64,000 nucleotides of DNA from Candidatus Brocadia pituitae (GCA_017347445.1 AP021856.1:2116613-2180612); one strand, 5' to 3'. Shown: positions 1-9,668, counted from the first letter of the stretch. The notes: a model not told the origin generated them from the sequence alone. Numbers and translations are program-made.

Positions 1-137
1 TATGCGGTGCGAGTCTGATGAAGACCGGAAAAAATTATGTCGTGAAACCATCAGCAGAGGAGAAAAAAGAAGCGGAAGCATCATCCGAACCAGCCCACGA
101 AGAGGAAGCTGCAGCAACAGAACAGAGCGCCGAATAA
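1..137 (+). CDS. C-terminal end of an unidentified protein (5' truncated)
   Basis: An open frame runs in from the left edge and stops with TAA at 135-137. Only the last 44 residues or so are visible. They are rich in Glu and Ala, with repeated Glu-Glu and Ala-Ala runs, and look like an acidic, probably disordered tail. No domain can be recognised. The next gene starts 30 bases downstream on the same strand, so the two may be co-transcribed. The family cannot be named from this fragment. Confidence 0.55.
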   Translation, partial: CGASLMKTGKNYVVKPSAEEKKEAEASSEPAHEEEAAATEQSAE

Positions 138-167
138 TGTCAAAATATAATTTGCGAGAGTGAAATA

Positions 168-770
168 ATGATGATAAAAAACGTATTTTCGCTAATACCT
201 GCCTTTTTCCTGATACTATCTTTTCTTATTACAAAACCAGCGCATGCCGTTTTTTTAGAGTTGTCCGCGGAACAGATCGAAGAGGCTGCTGAATATGGGA
301 AAAAAAACAAAAGTATAGAGATGTCCGAGTTTGCAAAACCATGGACCGTCCGTAAGGAAAAAGGCATGGGGTCAGCAACCTTATTTACGCCTTTTCACAA
401 TATTGCGTATAAGGCGAGAAAATTTGCTGTGGAACGCAGAGATTTTACTCAAAAGAATATTTTGAATGCAGTGGAAATTGGTGATGCCTTTACCTTTTCG
501 GTCACCATTTATGGTGAGGAGTATGATTTTTGTACTAATTACTCCGCGAAGCTCTATTATAAAGATGAGGTAGTACAGCCAGAGTATGAGTTTATTCCTG
601 ATATTGCTGAAGCCAGTGAATTCTGGCCTGATCCTCCCAGTCACGCAGCCCGGCTGGTATTTAAATTCCCAACGAAAGACATTGATTCGAATGCCCTTGT
701 TTCGCTGGCTGTTGTTGCCCCCGGCGGGGAGGAGAATGTGTTTGATTTTGACTTATCAAAGATGAAATAG
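168..770 (+). CDS. Exported protein of unknown function, 200 aa
   Basis: The N-terminus is a clear signal peptide: two Lys-containing starting residues, a hydrophobic stretch at about 6-22, and an AHA-type cleavage site near residue 27. The mature part is mixed alpha/beta with many charged and aromatic residues and no family I can name. Two ATG codons are adjacent (168 and 171); the purine-rich GAGAG about 8 bases upstream supports starting here. It lies between a truncated upstream gene and a lipoprotein gene on the same strand, so a small envelope operon is likely. Location is inferred to be periplasmic or paryphoplasmic. Confidence 0.75.
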   Translation: MMIKNVFSLIPAFFLILSFLITKPAHAVFLELSAEQIEEAAEYGKKNKSIEMSEFAKPWTVRKEKGMGSATLFTPFHNIAYKARKFAVERRDFTQKNILNAVEIGDAFTFSVTIYGEEYDFCTNYSAKLYYKDEVVQPEYEFIPDIAEASEFWPDPPSHAARLVFKFPTKDIDSNALVSLAVVAPGGEENVFDFDLSKMK

Positions 771-813
771 ATTTCTTTTCGATACATCCAAAATAACACA
801 ATAGGGATACGGT

Positions 814-1557
814 ATGAAAAAATATAGAAGAATGGCTTGCTTCGCATTAGGTATAATTGTTTTATTTACCGGATGTAGTGGAGCTCCTAAAAAATCACAA
901 CAGGTGCAAACTGATCAAGGGGGGGTGATTGATCGAAAAATTCAGGAGCTTGAAAGGGCATTGTCGGATGTAAACTCTTCAGCGCGGGATCTTGGCAAAC
1001 ACGTTGAAAAGCTTATGCAAAAAACCTCAGATACGGATACCAATTACACAAACCTTCTTGATAGCCTGAATAAATTACAGTCTAAATTTGAGCTTAAGGA
1101 CGCTTCATTTGAGACCATCCTTGCAGAAACCCAAAAAGAAATAAAAGACCTCGAAAAGAAGATTGCTGAAATTGATAAGGGAAAAACTGATTTGCAAAGT
1201 CAGCTGATGACTCTCCAGGCGCAAAGATCTCGTTTGATGGGTACGAAGATCGAACAACCTAAGGAGTCTATGAAAGAAGCAAAGCAGATGATGGAGCAGG
1301 GACGGGAGATGATGATAGATGCAAGCAGTGAGATAAAACCGGAGGAAGGCCAAAAAATAAAAGCAATAGCTGCAAGCCAGGAGAAAGAAGCATTGCAAAA
1401 ATTGCTGGATGAAGCACTGATGTTGTACCGGGACGGGAATTATAAGGGAGCTATCAGAAAATGGGAAGAAGTCCTTGTCCTTGAGCCAGAGAATCTTGAG
1501 GCGAAGTTTAATATCGAAATTGCAAACGAAAAAATGAAATCCATTTCAGAACAATAG
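814..1557 (+). CDS. Lipoprotein with long coiled coil and C-terminal TPR-like repeat
   Basis: Residues 1-21 form a lipoprotein signal ending in a lipobox-like FTGC, so the mature protein should be lipid-anchored at Cys21. Residues about 35-140 are strongly heptad-like (Leu/Ile spaced in a charged background), predicting a long coiled coil. Near the C-terminus (about 195-240) a helical hairpin with ALMLYRDGNYKGAIRKWEEV matches a TPR motif. This organisation is common in envelope scaffold proteins that interact with secretion or cell-wall machinery, but no specific role can be assigned. An AGGG lies upstream of the ATG. It follows the exported 200-aa protein by 43 bases and probably shares its transcript. 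Confidence 0.8.
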   Translation: MKKYRRMACFALGIIVLFTGCSGAPKKSQQVQTDQGGVIDRKIQELERALSDVNSSARDLGKHVEKLMQKTSDTDTNYTNLLDSLNKLQSKFELKDASFETILAETQKEIKDLEKKIAEIDKGKTDLQSQLMTLQAQRSRLMGTKIEQPKESMKEAKQMMEQGREMMIDASSEIKPEEGQKIKAIAASQEKEALQKLLDEALMLYRDGNYKGAIRKWEEVLVLEPENLEAKFNIEIANEKMKSISEQ

Positions 1558-1711
1558 GTTGTTGTCCTACCCACTCACAAGGCTGATAATTTCAAAACAG
1601 ATCTCTCGTGGCAAGGTAACATTGTCACAACTCTATGCATGTAGCAGGAGGTCTGACTGTTTTTACCTCACCAATCCTCCTCTTTGACAAAAAAAATATA
1701 CCGGTTAATTT

Positions 1712-3034
1712 ATGCGTTGTCGTTCATATCTGTTTTTCTTTCAATTGATCTTATTAACCACGATCCTCATGCACAGAAGCAAGTTTGCCCTTTTGTCTTT
1801 TTCCCTTCTTATCCCTCTTTCCACCTCTCTTGGACAGGATATTGAATCTATGGGGAGATCATTGGTTAATGAATATCTTATGAGTACGAGTGGAGAAGAA
1901 CGAGAGAATATCGTCAAAACCCTGGATCGATTACAATTCCGTTTTGATCAAATGAAAAACTGGGTTACAGTATCCGCTCATTATGCGCCTCATCAGCCTG
2001 GTTTACACCGGGAATTGGTGTCTGTTGGAGAAAAAAAGGGTGAGTACTTTGTCTATCTACCGTCTTCTTATGATATTAGCAGACCATGGCCGATTGTACT
2101 TGCATTGCATGGAGTTGGCGGCAGTGGCTATGGGCAAGTAATGTCGTGGTTAAAATCATCTGCACATAATGACGAATTTATCTTTGTAGCTCCAACCTAT
2201 GGCTCTGGACTATGGTGGAATGAGGAGCCGGAAAGATTGGTGCTTTCTGTACTTGATAAGGTTAAACAGGATTATCATGTAGACACAAATAGAGTATATA
2301 TGACAGGTTTTTCAAGTGGTGGCCATGGTGTGTGGTATTTTGCCATTCGCTACCCTTCGCTCTTTGCGGCAATAAACCCGATTGCTGCGGAATGCCCGCT
2401 GCCATACTTATTGGAGAACTTAGAACATGTTCCTGTTTATATAATCCATGGGAGCAGAGATACCGTCATCCCGGTAGAAGCTGCAAGGGATGCCAGTGCG
2501 AGATTGGAGAAACTGAATTACAAGGTTGTTTATAAGGAATTCTCTGAACTAAAACACCAATTTCCCGTGAATGCGATAGCTAAGGCGCTCGACTGGTTCC
2601 GTATGCACAAAAGAACACTTTATCCGAAGAGGATAAAATATTTTACAGAATCTACAGGATATTCCCTTGCGTACTGGACTGAGATAACCGGGTTTTCTGA
2701 ATTAGTAGGTCAAGTTTCTGGGGCGCGCAGAGATATTTCCGGACGTTTGGTGAGACCGCAGGGTTTTTCTGAAATTGCGGTTGTTGAGGTGGAGATCAAG
2801 GAAGACGGCAATGAGGTCTGCATGACTACCAATGGAGTTAAAACCGTGCGTCTGTTTCTGGAAGAAGAACTTATAGACATGGAAAGGCCACTACGCGTAA
2901 CAATAAACGGCAAGACAATATATTTTGAAAAAGTGAGCAGGAGTGTGCAGGCTATACTCGATACGGTAAAAAGAAGGAATGACCGGGAGGCTTTGTTTTC
3001 CGCATATTTAGACCTGAGTGTTCCGTCTGAATAA
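1712..3034 (+). CDS. Secreted alpha/beta-hydrolase, esterase/depolymerase-like
   Basis: The fold is an alpha/beta hydrolase of the LpqC/polyhydroxybutyrate-depolymerase and phospholipase-carboxylesterase type. Visible catalytic elements: oxyanion segment ALHGVGGSG (131-139), nucleophile elbow GFSSGG with Ser201, Asp250 in HGSRDTVIP, and His282 in LKHQFP. About 140 residues follow the catalytic domain and form an accessory beta-rich part I do not recognise. Two hydrophobic stretches occur at the N-terminus; Met20 begins a more conventional signal peptide, so translation may start at 1769 instead of 1712, and neither start has a convincing Shine-Dalgarno sequence. The substrate is unknown. It is the last plus-strand gene before a change of strand. 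Confidence 0.82.
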   Translation: MRCRSYLFFFQLILLTTILMHRSKFALLSFSLLIPLSTSLGQDIESMGRSLVNEYLMSTSGEERENIVKTLDRLQFRFDQMKNWVTVSAHYAPHQPGLHRELVSVGEKKGEYFVYLPSSYDISRPWPIVLALHGVGGSGYGQVMSWLKSSAHNDEFIFVAPTYGSGLWWNEEPERLVLSVLDKVKQDYHVDTNRVYMTGFSSGGHGVWYFAIRYPSLFAAINPIAAECPLPYLLENLEHVPVYIIHGSRDTVIPVEAARDASARLEKLNYKVVYKEFSELKHQFPVNAIAKALDWFRMHKRTLYPKRIKYFTESTGYSLAYWTEITGFSELVGQVSGARRDISGRLVRPQGFSEIAVVEVEIKEDGNEVCMTTNGVKTVRLFLEEELIDMERPLRVTINGKTIYFEKVSRSVQAILDTVKRRNDREALFSAYLDLSVPSE

Positions 3035-3208
3035 TATCTTTAAAGAGGACTTTTGCAACACATTCCCGAGTTACCGTTGTGGTGTGATTAACTTCACATT
3101 CTGCAGTATTGCAGCCTCAGACAGGCAAATATTCATGGACAGATGAATAATCCGGAAATAATGCAGGTGTACTACATTTTACTCGCAGGGTTTGATTTTT
3201 ACTGCGTG

Positions 3209-4015
3209 CTACACTGCCTCCAATTCCGCATTAAATGCTTCTGCTGACGGTATGCGGTTAGCGGAGTTTTCCTCTAAAAGCCCGAAAAGGACTCTGTTGA
3301 GTTTGTCGGGGATGGCCTTATTGATTTCCTGTGGGTTGATATTCGCCTCCTGCCATAATTTTCCCGTCATTACCCGGTAAAAAATCAAACCAACAGAATA
3401 CAGGTCTGACGATGCATTCATCTTTACTTTTTTCAGTACAGATTTTTCCTCTTCGCCATCTCGTAACATTCGGATCATCTGCTTCTGTTCAGGCGATGCG
3501 TATTCCTTGCTCATGCCACAAATAATCTCTCCGATTTTAATCGTGCATTCGAGATCAATGAGTGCCATTGTGCCCGCTTGAGAATTTAAAATGAGGTGAC
3601 CAGGTTTGATATCGCTGTGGATATATCCTTTGGAGTGCATGTGGTGCAAGGGTACCGTAGCACTGGAAAAATATTGAATCACGCGCTTCATTTCATCGTG
3701 ATCTGGTAACCCTCTCTTTTGGTAATATTCAACGACGTCTACTCCCTCAAAATGAGTTATAACGAGGTAGTTTTGAGCGATTACCGATTTTCCTTCTTTA
3801 TACATCATCGCATTTCCCTCTTTGAATCTGACCGGAATCTGTGCATGGGAAAAGAGCGGCAATATCTTGTATTCTCTTGAATAATTGTTAGCAGGTGAAT
3901 ACTTCATACCCCACTGGTTCTCTTTAAATTCGGCATTGCTGAGGACGGCGTAATTTGCCCGATGGCCAGGAGCAATCTTGAATTCTTTAAAATGGTATTT
4001 GTCGATTGAATACAT
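3209..4015 (-). CDS. Ser/Thr protein kinase-like protein, altered catalytic loop
   Basis: A protein-kinase fold of about 268 residues without membrane segment. Counting from the ATG at 4015: Lys38 and Glu48 are the likely beta3 Lys/alphaC Glu pair, HSDIKPGH at 133-140 is the catalytic loop (Asp135, Lys137), IDLE at 153-156 replaces DFG, and YASPEQ near 172 replaces APE. His140 stands where Asn normally binds metal, and DLE replaces DFG, so activity may be weak or atypical. No glycine-rich loop is obvious. The start at 4015 has a strong GGGGGGA at good spacing; the longer frame to 4108 needs a TTG codon. It begins about 110 bases after the end of the PAS sensor gene, suggesting that the two form one signalling unit. 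Confidence 0.75.
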   Translation of the reverse strand: MYSIDKYHFKEFKIAPGHRANYAVLSNAEFKENQWGMKYSPANNYSREYKILPLFSHAQIPVRFKEGNAMMYKEGKSVIAQNYLVITHFEGVDVVEYYQKRGLPDHDEMKRVIQYFSSATVPLHHMHSKGYIHSDIKPGHLILNSQAGTMALIDLECTIKIGEIICGMSKEYASPEQKQMIRMLRDGEEEKSVLKKVKMNASSDLYSVGLIFYRVMTGKLWQEANINPQEINKAIPDKLNRVLFGLLEENSANRIPSAEAFNAELEAV

Positions 4016-4128
4016 GTTCAAATCCCCCCAATTACTTGCATACAAGCACGGACAAATACGTTTGTCCATGTAATCCGTTCGTTTTAATTCTATGCTTAAA
4101 GATATCAATTCATTGGTTTGAGGTAAAA

Positions 4129-6036
4129 TTATTTTCCCGTTACATCCCTAAAAATTCCGAAGATCTTGATCGGTTTTCTATTTGTGTCACGGACAAGATT
4201 ACACGTATTTTCAGAAATAAAACGTTCGCCACTTTTTTTCTTGCTATAAACAATAAAGTCTCTACGCGTCTGATTTTCTTTCAACGTCACAATCAATTCC
4301 TTATGATCTTCTGGATTTACATAGGTATCTTTCACTGGTATCCCAATTACTTCTTCAGGGGAGGCATAACCAAGCATTTCTGCCCCCGCCTGATTCATCC
4401 ATGTAAACACGCCATTTTCTGTTGGTTCACATTGATAAATTCCCTCTTTTAATAATTTCAATAATTGCCTGGAATGGAGTTCCGATTCTTGCAATTCTCC
4501 TTCCAGTATCTTTCGTTCCGTAATATCTCTGAAGATTCCGTCTATACGGAGAGGTTTGCCCGCTTCGTCGACAACCAGATTAGAGGTTCTTTCCATATAA
4601 AACATTTCTCCGTTATTCCTCTTGCACAACGATGTGAAACTCCTCCATATGCCGTCTTTGTTCAATTTCTCTACGACCTTTCTGCGGTCTTCCTGATCTA
4701 TATATATATCCTTTACTCTTGTACCAATTACTTCTTTAGGAGATTGATAGCCCAGGATTTCTGCCCCTGCCTGGTTTATGCTGATAAACACGCCGTCTTC
4801 TGTAGGTTCAGATTGGTACACGCCTTCCTTCACAGAGTTAAATAATTCCCTGTACCGCTTCTCCGATGATGCAATCTCCCTCGTCTTTTCGTCCAGAGAT
4901 TTTGCCATAAGATTAAAGGAGTTTGCTAAAATCCCAATTTCATCGTCTCTCTTTATGTCTACACACTGGGTTAAATCTCCCAAGGCAATCTTTTTCGTTA
5001 CTTCCGTTAGCTGAATAATAGGTGTGGAAGTCTTTTTGCCTATGATATAGGCTACCAGCACGATGGGAATCACGAGTATGATCAACACGGAACTTACGAT
5101 ATAATTAAGGTTATATGCCGGCCCGTACCCTTCCTCTTTGTCTATTTCCGCCATAACACCCCAATTAAATTCGGGCAACCAGCGCCATACGCCCAGTACT
5201 AGGGTACCCCGGTAATCTTTATAGCCTTTTGCATCGAAACCGTTGACGCCGGCAATACACCGTTTGACACCATTGGTTAATTCTCCCGTTTCCCGGTTGA
5301 TCAACGTTAGTTCTAAAGCGCACCTTCGTTTTACCAGCCCTATGTCCCTGAGCTGCTGCACGAACCGTGATTCGGTTATCATATAACCATCTTTATTTAC
5401 CAGATATGTCTCGCCGGTTGTTCCCAATTTCAGGCTCAGCATAAGATTGTTGAGGGCATTTACGTCTACCCGCAGGACAATGACACCGATAATCATTCCA
5501 TCTCTATCCCTCAATGGTGATGAAACAAACATGGTAGGCATGCCGGGTTCTTTTTCTCCGAATTCATTAACCAATGCGATTTCAGAAGGGACAATACCTG
5601 ATACATAGGTATTTCCCTGGAGCGCTTGTTGAAAGTACTCCAGTTGAGAAATGTCATGCCCAACCCTTTCTTCCGCAGTGGCAACGGTTATCATTCCTTT
5701 GTTATCACTGATAAGTATTCCCTTGTAGCCGTATTTGCGTTGTATTGATTCTAAATATTTGACGATATACGGATAGTCCTCGTCCTCATTGCCTATTTTT
5801 GCACATTTGGTCATAAAAGGATTTTCAGCAATTACACTGGCATTTTTGACTCTTTCCTGTACCCAGTTCGTTACCAATTCTGCCTGCTTATGTCCGATAC
5901 CGTCAAGGTTTCGTATAAGGATCTCCTGAAGATCAGACTGCACTTTCGGATAGGCCACAATTCTTAAGAGTACAAAAGGTAGCAGAGTAAATGCAATGAG
6001 CAAGAAAATGAGACGACTTTTTATCGAGATGTACAT
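4129..6036 (-). CDS. Membrane sensor: dCache-HAMP-PAS-PAS, no output domain
   Basis: 635 residues. TM helix at about 9-27, a large extracytoplasmic dCache-like region (about 35-310), second TM at about 313-335, HAMP (337-388), then two PAS/PAC units (about 395-515 and 520-633) closely similar to each other, each with an NQAGAE..LGY core and a FRD(I/V)T(E/G) end. The protein stops right after the second PAC, with no histidine-kinase, GGDEF or methyl-accepting domain. It should detect a small ligand outside the membrane. The start has an excellent AAAGGAG. The kinase-like gene follows directly on the same strand, so signal output may pass to it by protein contact; this is an inference. The duplicated PAS domains look like a recent tandem duplication. 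Confidence 0.88.
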   Translation of the reverse strand: MYISIKSRLIFLLIAFTLLPFVLLRIVAYPKVQSDLQEILIRNLDGIGHKQAELVTNWVQERVKNASVIAENPFMTKCAKIGNEDEDYPYIVKYLESIQRKYGYKGILISDNKGMITVATAEERVGHDISQLEYFQQALQGNTYVSGIVPSEIALVNEFGEKEPGMPTMFVSSPLRDRDGMIIGVIVLRVDVNALNNLMLSLKLGTTGETYLVNKDGYMITESRFVQQLRDIGLVKRRCALELTLINRETGELTNGVKRCIAGVNGFDAKGYKDYRGTLVLGVWRWLPEFNWGVMAEIDKEEGYGPAYNLNYIVSSVLIILVIPIVLVAYIIGKKTSTPIIQLTEVTKKIALGDLTQCVDIKRDDEIGILANSFNLMAKSLDEKTREIASSEKRYRELFNSVKEGVYQSEPTEDGVFISINQAGAEILGYQSPKEVIGTRVKDIYIDQEDRRKVVEKLNKDGIWRSFTSLCKRNNGEMFYMERTSNLVVDEAGKPLRIDGIFRDITERKILEGELQESELHSRQLLKLLKEGIYQCEPTENGVFTWMNQAGAEMLGYASPEEVIGIPVKDTYVNPEDHKELIVTLKENQTRRDFIVYSKKKSGERFISENTCNLVRDTNRKPIKIFGIFRDVTGK

Positions 6037-6520
6037 CTTTTTCTCCTTTAATCAAAGAAAAATTTACGCAACTAGTATACCTACAGGCTTGAAGAGTGTA
6101 AATCAAAAATAATTTTCATCTCATTCATAGGCGAAAGAGTGGAGATGGGTAGTTTATGCACTTCAGGCAAGAATTATTATGCAGGTCGTCGGGTGATGAA
6201 GGACAGAGAGACCGTCTCCTGACAGGATAATTCAACACAATTCAGGTAAGGTTGGATTGCACGTGAGTGAAGCCCTACAAAATTGGTAAATGTAAGCAAG
6301 GAGACTTTGGGTTTTGTTTTGCCGAAGCCGCACCTTGTTGATTCATTGAAATAGTAAATTTATCCCTATTGGCCTTAATCTACTCTTCACCTGAGTCTGG
6401 TATGATAGACTCACCTAAGAATTATTTCCCATGCACGACGAGAAATTTGTGTAGCTGCAAAGGGTGCCCGGGCAGGGCATCGTCTACCACGTATGCCTAA
6501 TTTTCAAGGCATTTCTGATT
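6037..6520. other. Intergenic stretch without recognised gene
   Basis: About 480 bases between the start of the sensor gene and the end of the dehydratase-like gene. Both strands were read. Only very short open frames occur, none with a good ribosome site plus recognisable product. No tRNA, riboswitch or strong hairpin was seen. The promoter of the sensor gene should lie at its left end. Confidence 0.5.
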
Positions 6521-7609
6521 TTAAACAACCGATGTTTCAGATCTATGGTATTTCAGCATCTCTACAAATGCCTCGATACGGGTCTTCATGGCACCGTCGA
6601 GTGGGCCGGGGCGGTCACAGTCCAGGGTAAGAACCGGTAAACGGATATGTCTTCTGATGATCTTGTCGTGGATGTGACGGTGACAGAAACTTTGGACGTA
6701 GTGAATGAGTCCTGCAATGCTCCTTTGTTTAATTTCCTGTTGAATATCCTCCAGCCGTGAAAAGATATCGTAGGGATAGGTATATTGACGGTACTGTTCG
6801 ACAAGGGTTTTCGTGGGATATGGCATAGAGAACTGTCTTTGAATCTCGTTAAATACGACATGGGCTCCGATGGATGACAGAAAGGGGTAGAGGTCTTCGC
6901 ATATGGGTGGTATACCGACAACGCCAATACGAAGGTTATGCTGAATTGGTTTACGTGCTTGCACGGACTGTAAAAATCTTACCGCGCGTTCCTTAAAAAC
7001 CGTATAATCCCCCATCAAGTCGCTGGTGGATACCGTCCAGATGTGGTTTTCCTCTCCCGTTACAGTGCTATCTGTCCAGGTGAGCCTGTCAATTTCATGG
7101 ACGTTTGACCGAACTGCGTCAAGCCGTTTTTTCATCTCTTCCACCTTTCCATAACCGACTCCCAGGGCATCCGAGAGCATCATCAACTGATCATGCAAAA
7201 ATCGCCTGTCCGTCTTTGCGTGTGGGTAAGCAAACGGTATAGTTTCAATGTCCTCTGACTGGAAGATTTCCATCAATGCCTGATTATTGCTGCAGTCTCC
7301 CTGGATTACACTAATGACCTTTCGGATGTGGTATTTTCTTGCTGCCGAATAGATGCCTTTGATCCAGGCGCAAATATTTCTGGGAAGGCCTGCCGATTCA
7401 GCATCTTCAACCATTTTGTAGGCATGCCTGTCACAGATGAAGATATTATTCAGGTCTATCGGTATATAGCCGGCGGCGAAGACAATTTCTATGGGAATCG
7501 TCGAAGTAATCCCAATGACTCTGTCCGTGGGAAGGTCTTCCATGATGGGAAGTGTGGGAAGAGGATGATCGTTAAATTTTATATTCATAAGACTGCAACC
7601 AAAGCCCAT
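6521..7609 (-). CDS. 2-hydroxyacyl-CoA dehydratase D-component-like protein
   Basis: The protein matches the HgdB/BcrB/C family (2-hydroxyglutaryl-CoA dehydratase and benzoyl-CoA reductase subunits): STIPIEIVFAAGYIPIDL near 35-52 is the family signature, and Cys80, Cys106 and a later Cys in QSFCHR are placed like the iron-sulfur ligands of the family. Length (362 aa) is typical. No partner subunit or ATP-dependent activase is next to it, so it may belong to the stand-alone branch of unknown substrate. Start is uncertain: the first ATG (7609) has AAGGG too close, and an in-frame ATG at 7588 lacks a ribosome site. It is transcribed towards the sensor gene. Confidence 0.78.
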   Translation of the reverse strand: MGFGCSLMNIKFNDHPLPTLPIMEDLPTDRVIGITSTIPIEIVFAAGYIPIDLNNIFICDRHAYKMVEDAESAGLPRNICAWIKGIYSAARKYHIRKVISVIQGDCSNNQALMEIFQSEDIETIPFAYPHAKTDRRFLHDQLMMLSDALGVGYGKVEEMKKRLDAVRSNVHEIDRLTWTDSTVTGEENHIWTVSTSDLMGDYTVFKERAVRFLQSVQARKPIQHNLRIGVVGIPPICEDLYPFLSSIGAHVVFNEIQRQFSMPYPTKTLVEQYRQYTYPYDIFSRLEDIQQEIKQRSIAGLIHYVQSFCHRHIHDKIIRRHIRLPVLTLDCDRPGPLDGAMKTRIEAFVEMLKYHRSETSVV

Positions 7610-7619
7610 CCCTTATCGG

Positions 7620-7643
7620 TATGACAAGCGTCCACGCTTGTCA
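7620..7643. repeat. Perfect 10-bp inverted repeat
   Basis: ATGACAAGCG and CGCTTGTCAT are separated by four bases just upstream of the dehydratase-like gene. It has no T-tract, so it is not a normal terminator. It may be a dispersed palindrome or an operator; the sequence alone does not decide. Confidence 0.5.
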
Positions 7644-7799
7644 TTATGATGTCAATCAGGACGGTTAACCTACCTCAGGGGGGCAAAAGGGATTGTGAAA
7701 AAATTTTTACAAATGAAGTTTATAATTGAATCATAATTCGTTATTATATCAGCCATGTCAGGAAAAATACATTTTAAATCATCAGGGAAACCTTTCTCA

Positions 7800-7828
7800 T
7801 TGACTTATAACTATGAGTGATATAAGAT
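7800..7828 (+). promoter_or_regulatory. Putative sigma-70 promoter of acsA
   Basis: TTGACT at 7800-7805 and TAAGAT at 7823-7828 are separated by 17 bases, about 47 bases before the acetyl-CoA synthetase ATG. The -35 box matches 5 of 6 consensus bases and the -10 box 4 of 6. Confidence 0.45.
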
Positions 7829-7874
7829 TATATTGTTTTTATCCATAATTTCTATAGTGAAGTGTGAATCATAA

Positions 7875-9614
7875 ATGAATAACGGTGAAATTATAAATAA
7901 AGCCCCCGTAGCAACGGGTCTTGTGAATTATGAAAAGACCTGCCGGGAATTTTCGTGGGAAGCCGTTAAGAAAGAACTTTTCCTATCTGACAATTCCAGG
8001 AACAAAGTCAATATTGCTTACGAGGCCATCGACAAGCACGCCCAGTCCTGGAGAAAGAATAAGGTGGCATTATACTGGGAAGGCCCAGATGGTACCTGCT
8101 TAAAATACACATTCCTGGAGCTAAAAACCCTCTCTGACAAGTGTGCAAATATGCTGCGGTCGATTGGGGTAAAAAAAGGAGACCGTGTTTTTATCTTCCT
8201 GCCTCGTTTGCCGGAACTCTATGTCAGCCTGATCGCCATTGCAAAGCTTGGGGCTATAGCCGGGCCTATGTTTTCCGCCTTCGGGCCAGACGCCGTTCGT
8301 GACCGTTTACAGAATAGCGAGGCGAAGGTGTTGATTACTACCCAGGAGCTGAAAGAACGAGTCGATACAGTGCTGTGGGAATTACCAAAGCTGGAACGTA
8401 TCGTATTGGTAAATTACCGGAAGGAATATGAGTTGGAAGAAAAAGACGTATGTTATGCAACCCTTATGAAAGATGCATCCGACCGGTTTGAAATAGAGCA
8501 GATGGAGTTGGAAGACCCTTTGTATATCCTTTACACGTCTGGTACCACGGGAAAATCCAAGGGAATAACCCACGTCCACAATGATATGATTTCTCATTAC
8601 ATTACTACCAAATGGGTGTTAGACCTGAGGGACGATGACATTTATTGGTGTACCGCTGACCCAGGTTGGGTAACAGGAACCGTATATGGATTGTGGGGGC
8701 CGTGGTTGAATGGCGTCTCTTCGTATGTATTTGATGGACGCTTTGATGCCGCAAAGTGGTATGAAATTATTCAGACCTATAAAATTACTGTATGGTACAC
8801 CGCCCCTACGGCATTACGAATGCTCATGAAGGCAGGGGATGATCTGGTAAAAAATTATGATTTAACCAGCCTGCGGTATATCTGCAGTGTTGGGGAACCC
8901 CTGAACCCTGAGGTAATCAGATGGGGCGTAAAAGTGTATCATTTACCCATTCATGATAACTGGTGGCAGACTGAAACGGGCTCCATTATGATTGCAAACT
9001 ATCCTTGCCTGCCGATAAAGCCTGGCTCCATGGGCAAGCCGTTTCCGGGCACTAAGGCAGCCATCATTGACGGCAAAGGGAATGAGTTACCGGCGGGACA
9101 ACATGGGCTTTTGGCATTACAGCCCGGGTGGCCTTCTATGTTAAGGGCAGTGTGGGGTGACGAAAAACGGTATAGAGAATATTTCAGTATTAATGGGTGG
9201 TATGCAACGGGCGATACGGCATACAGGGACGAGGATGGATATTTCTGGTTTGTAGGAAGGGCAGACGACGTCATCAATACATCCGGGCACAGAGTAGGGC
9301 CTTTTGAGGTAGAAAGCGCCTTGCTTGAACACAGAGCGGTAGCAGAGGCAGGCGTGATTGGTAAACCGGATGTAGAACGAGGAGAGATTATCAAGGCGTT
9401 CGTGGTGCTTCGGGAAGGCTTCAAAACTTCAAGAGAATTGGAAGAAGAGATAAAGGTCTTCATCAAGCATCGTTTAGCGGCGCATGCATACCCGAGAGAA
9501 ATCGAATTTTGTACCAATTTACCAAAGACCCGCAGCGGTAAAATTATGCGCCGTTTATTGAAGGCAAGAGACCTTGGATTGCCAACGGGAGACATCTCTA
9601 CGCTCGAAGATTAG
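7875..9614 (+). CDS. acsA: Acetyl-CoA synthetase, AMP-forming
   Basis: An ANL-superfamily adenylating enzyme of 579 residues. It activates acetate with ATP to acetyl-AMP and then acetyl-CoA. Visible motifs: YTSGTTGKSKG (P-loop, about 219-229), ADPGWVTG and the DNWWQTETG adenine-binding motif (about 359-367), YATGDTA, and the C-terminal SGKIMRR whose Lys556 is the catalytic, acetylation-controlled lysine. Length and N-terminus resemble the shorter AcsA form rather than the 650-aa Acs. In an autotroph that uses the acetyl-CoA pathway it would feed acetate or other short acids into acetyl-CoA. It appears monocistronic, with its own promoter and a palindrome behind it. Confidence 0.93.
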   Translation: MNNGEIINKAPVATGLVNYEKTCREFSWEAVKKELFLSDNSRNKVNIAYEAIDKHAQSWRKNKVALYWEGPDGTCLKYTFLELKTLSDKCANMLRSIGVKKGDRVFIFLPRLPELYVSLIAIAKLGAIAGPMFSAFGPDAVRDRLQNSEAKVLITTQELKERVDTVLWELPKLERIVLVNYRKEYELEEKDVCYATLMKDASDRFEIEQMELEDPLYILYTSGTTGKSKGITHVHNDMISHYITTKWVLDLRDDDIYWCTADPGWVTGTVYGLWGPWLNGVSSYVFDGRFDAAKWYEIIQTYKITVWYTAPTALRMLMKAGDDLVKNYDLTSLRYICSVGEPLNPEVIRWGVKVYHLPIHDNWWQTETGSIMIANYPCLPIKPGSMGKPFPGTKAAIIDGKGNELPAGQHGLLALQPGWPSMLRAVWGDEKRYREYFSINGWYATGDTAYRDEDGYFWFVGRADDVINTSGHRVGPFEVESALLEHRAVAEAGVIGKPDVERGEIIKAFVVLREGFKTSRELEEEIKVFIKHRLAAHAYPREIEFCTNLPKTRSGKIMRRLLKARDLGLPTGDISTLED

Positions 9615-9668
9615 GCTGACCGTGGTGCACACCGCACCAAGTCCCCCTTACCTAAGAGCAACAACCGT

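Noticed and set aside
4016..4108. Upstream extension of the kinase-like protein
   Set aside because: It needs a TTG start or a poorly placed ATG; ATG 4015 has a strong ribosome site.
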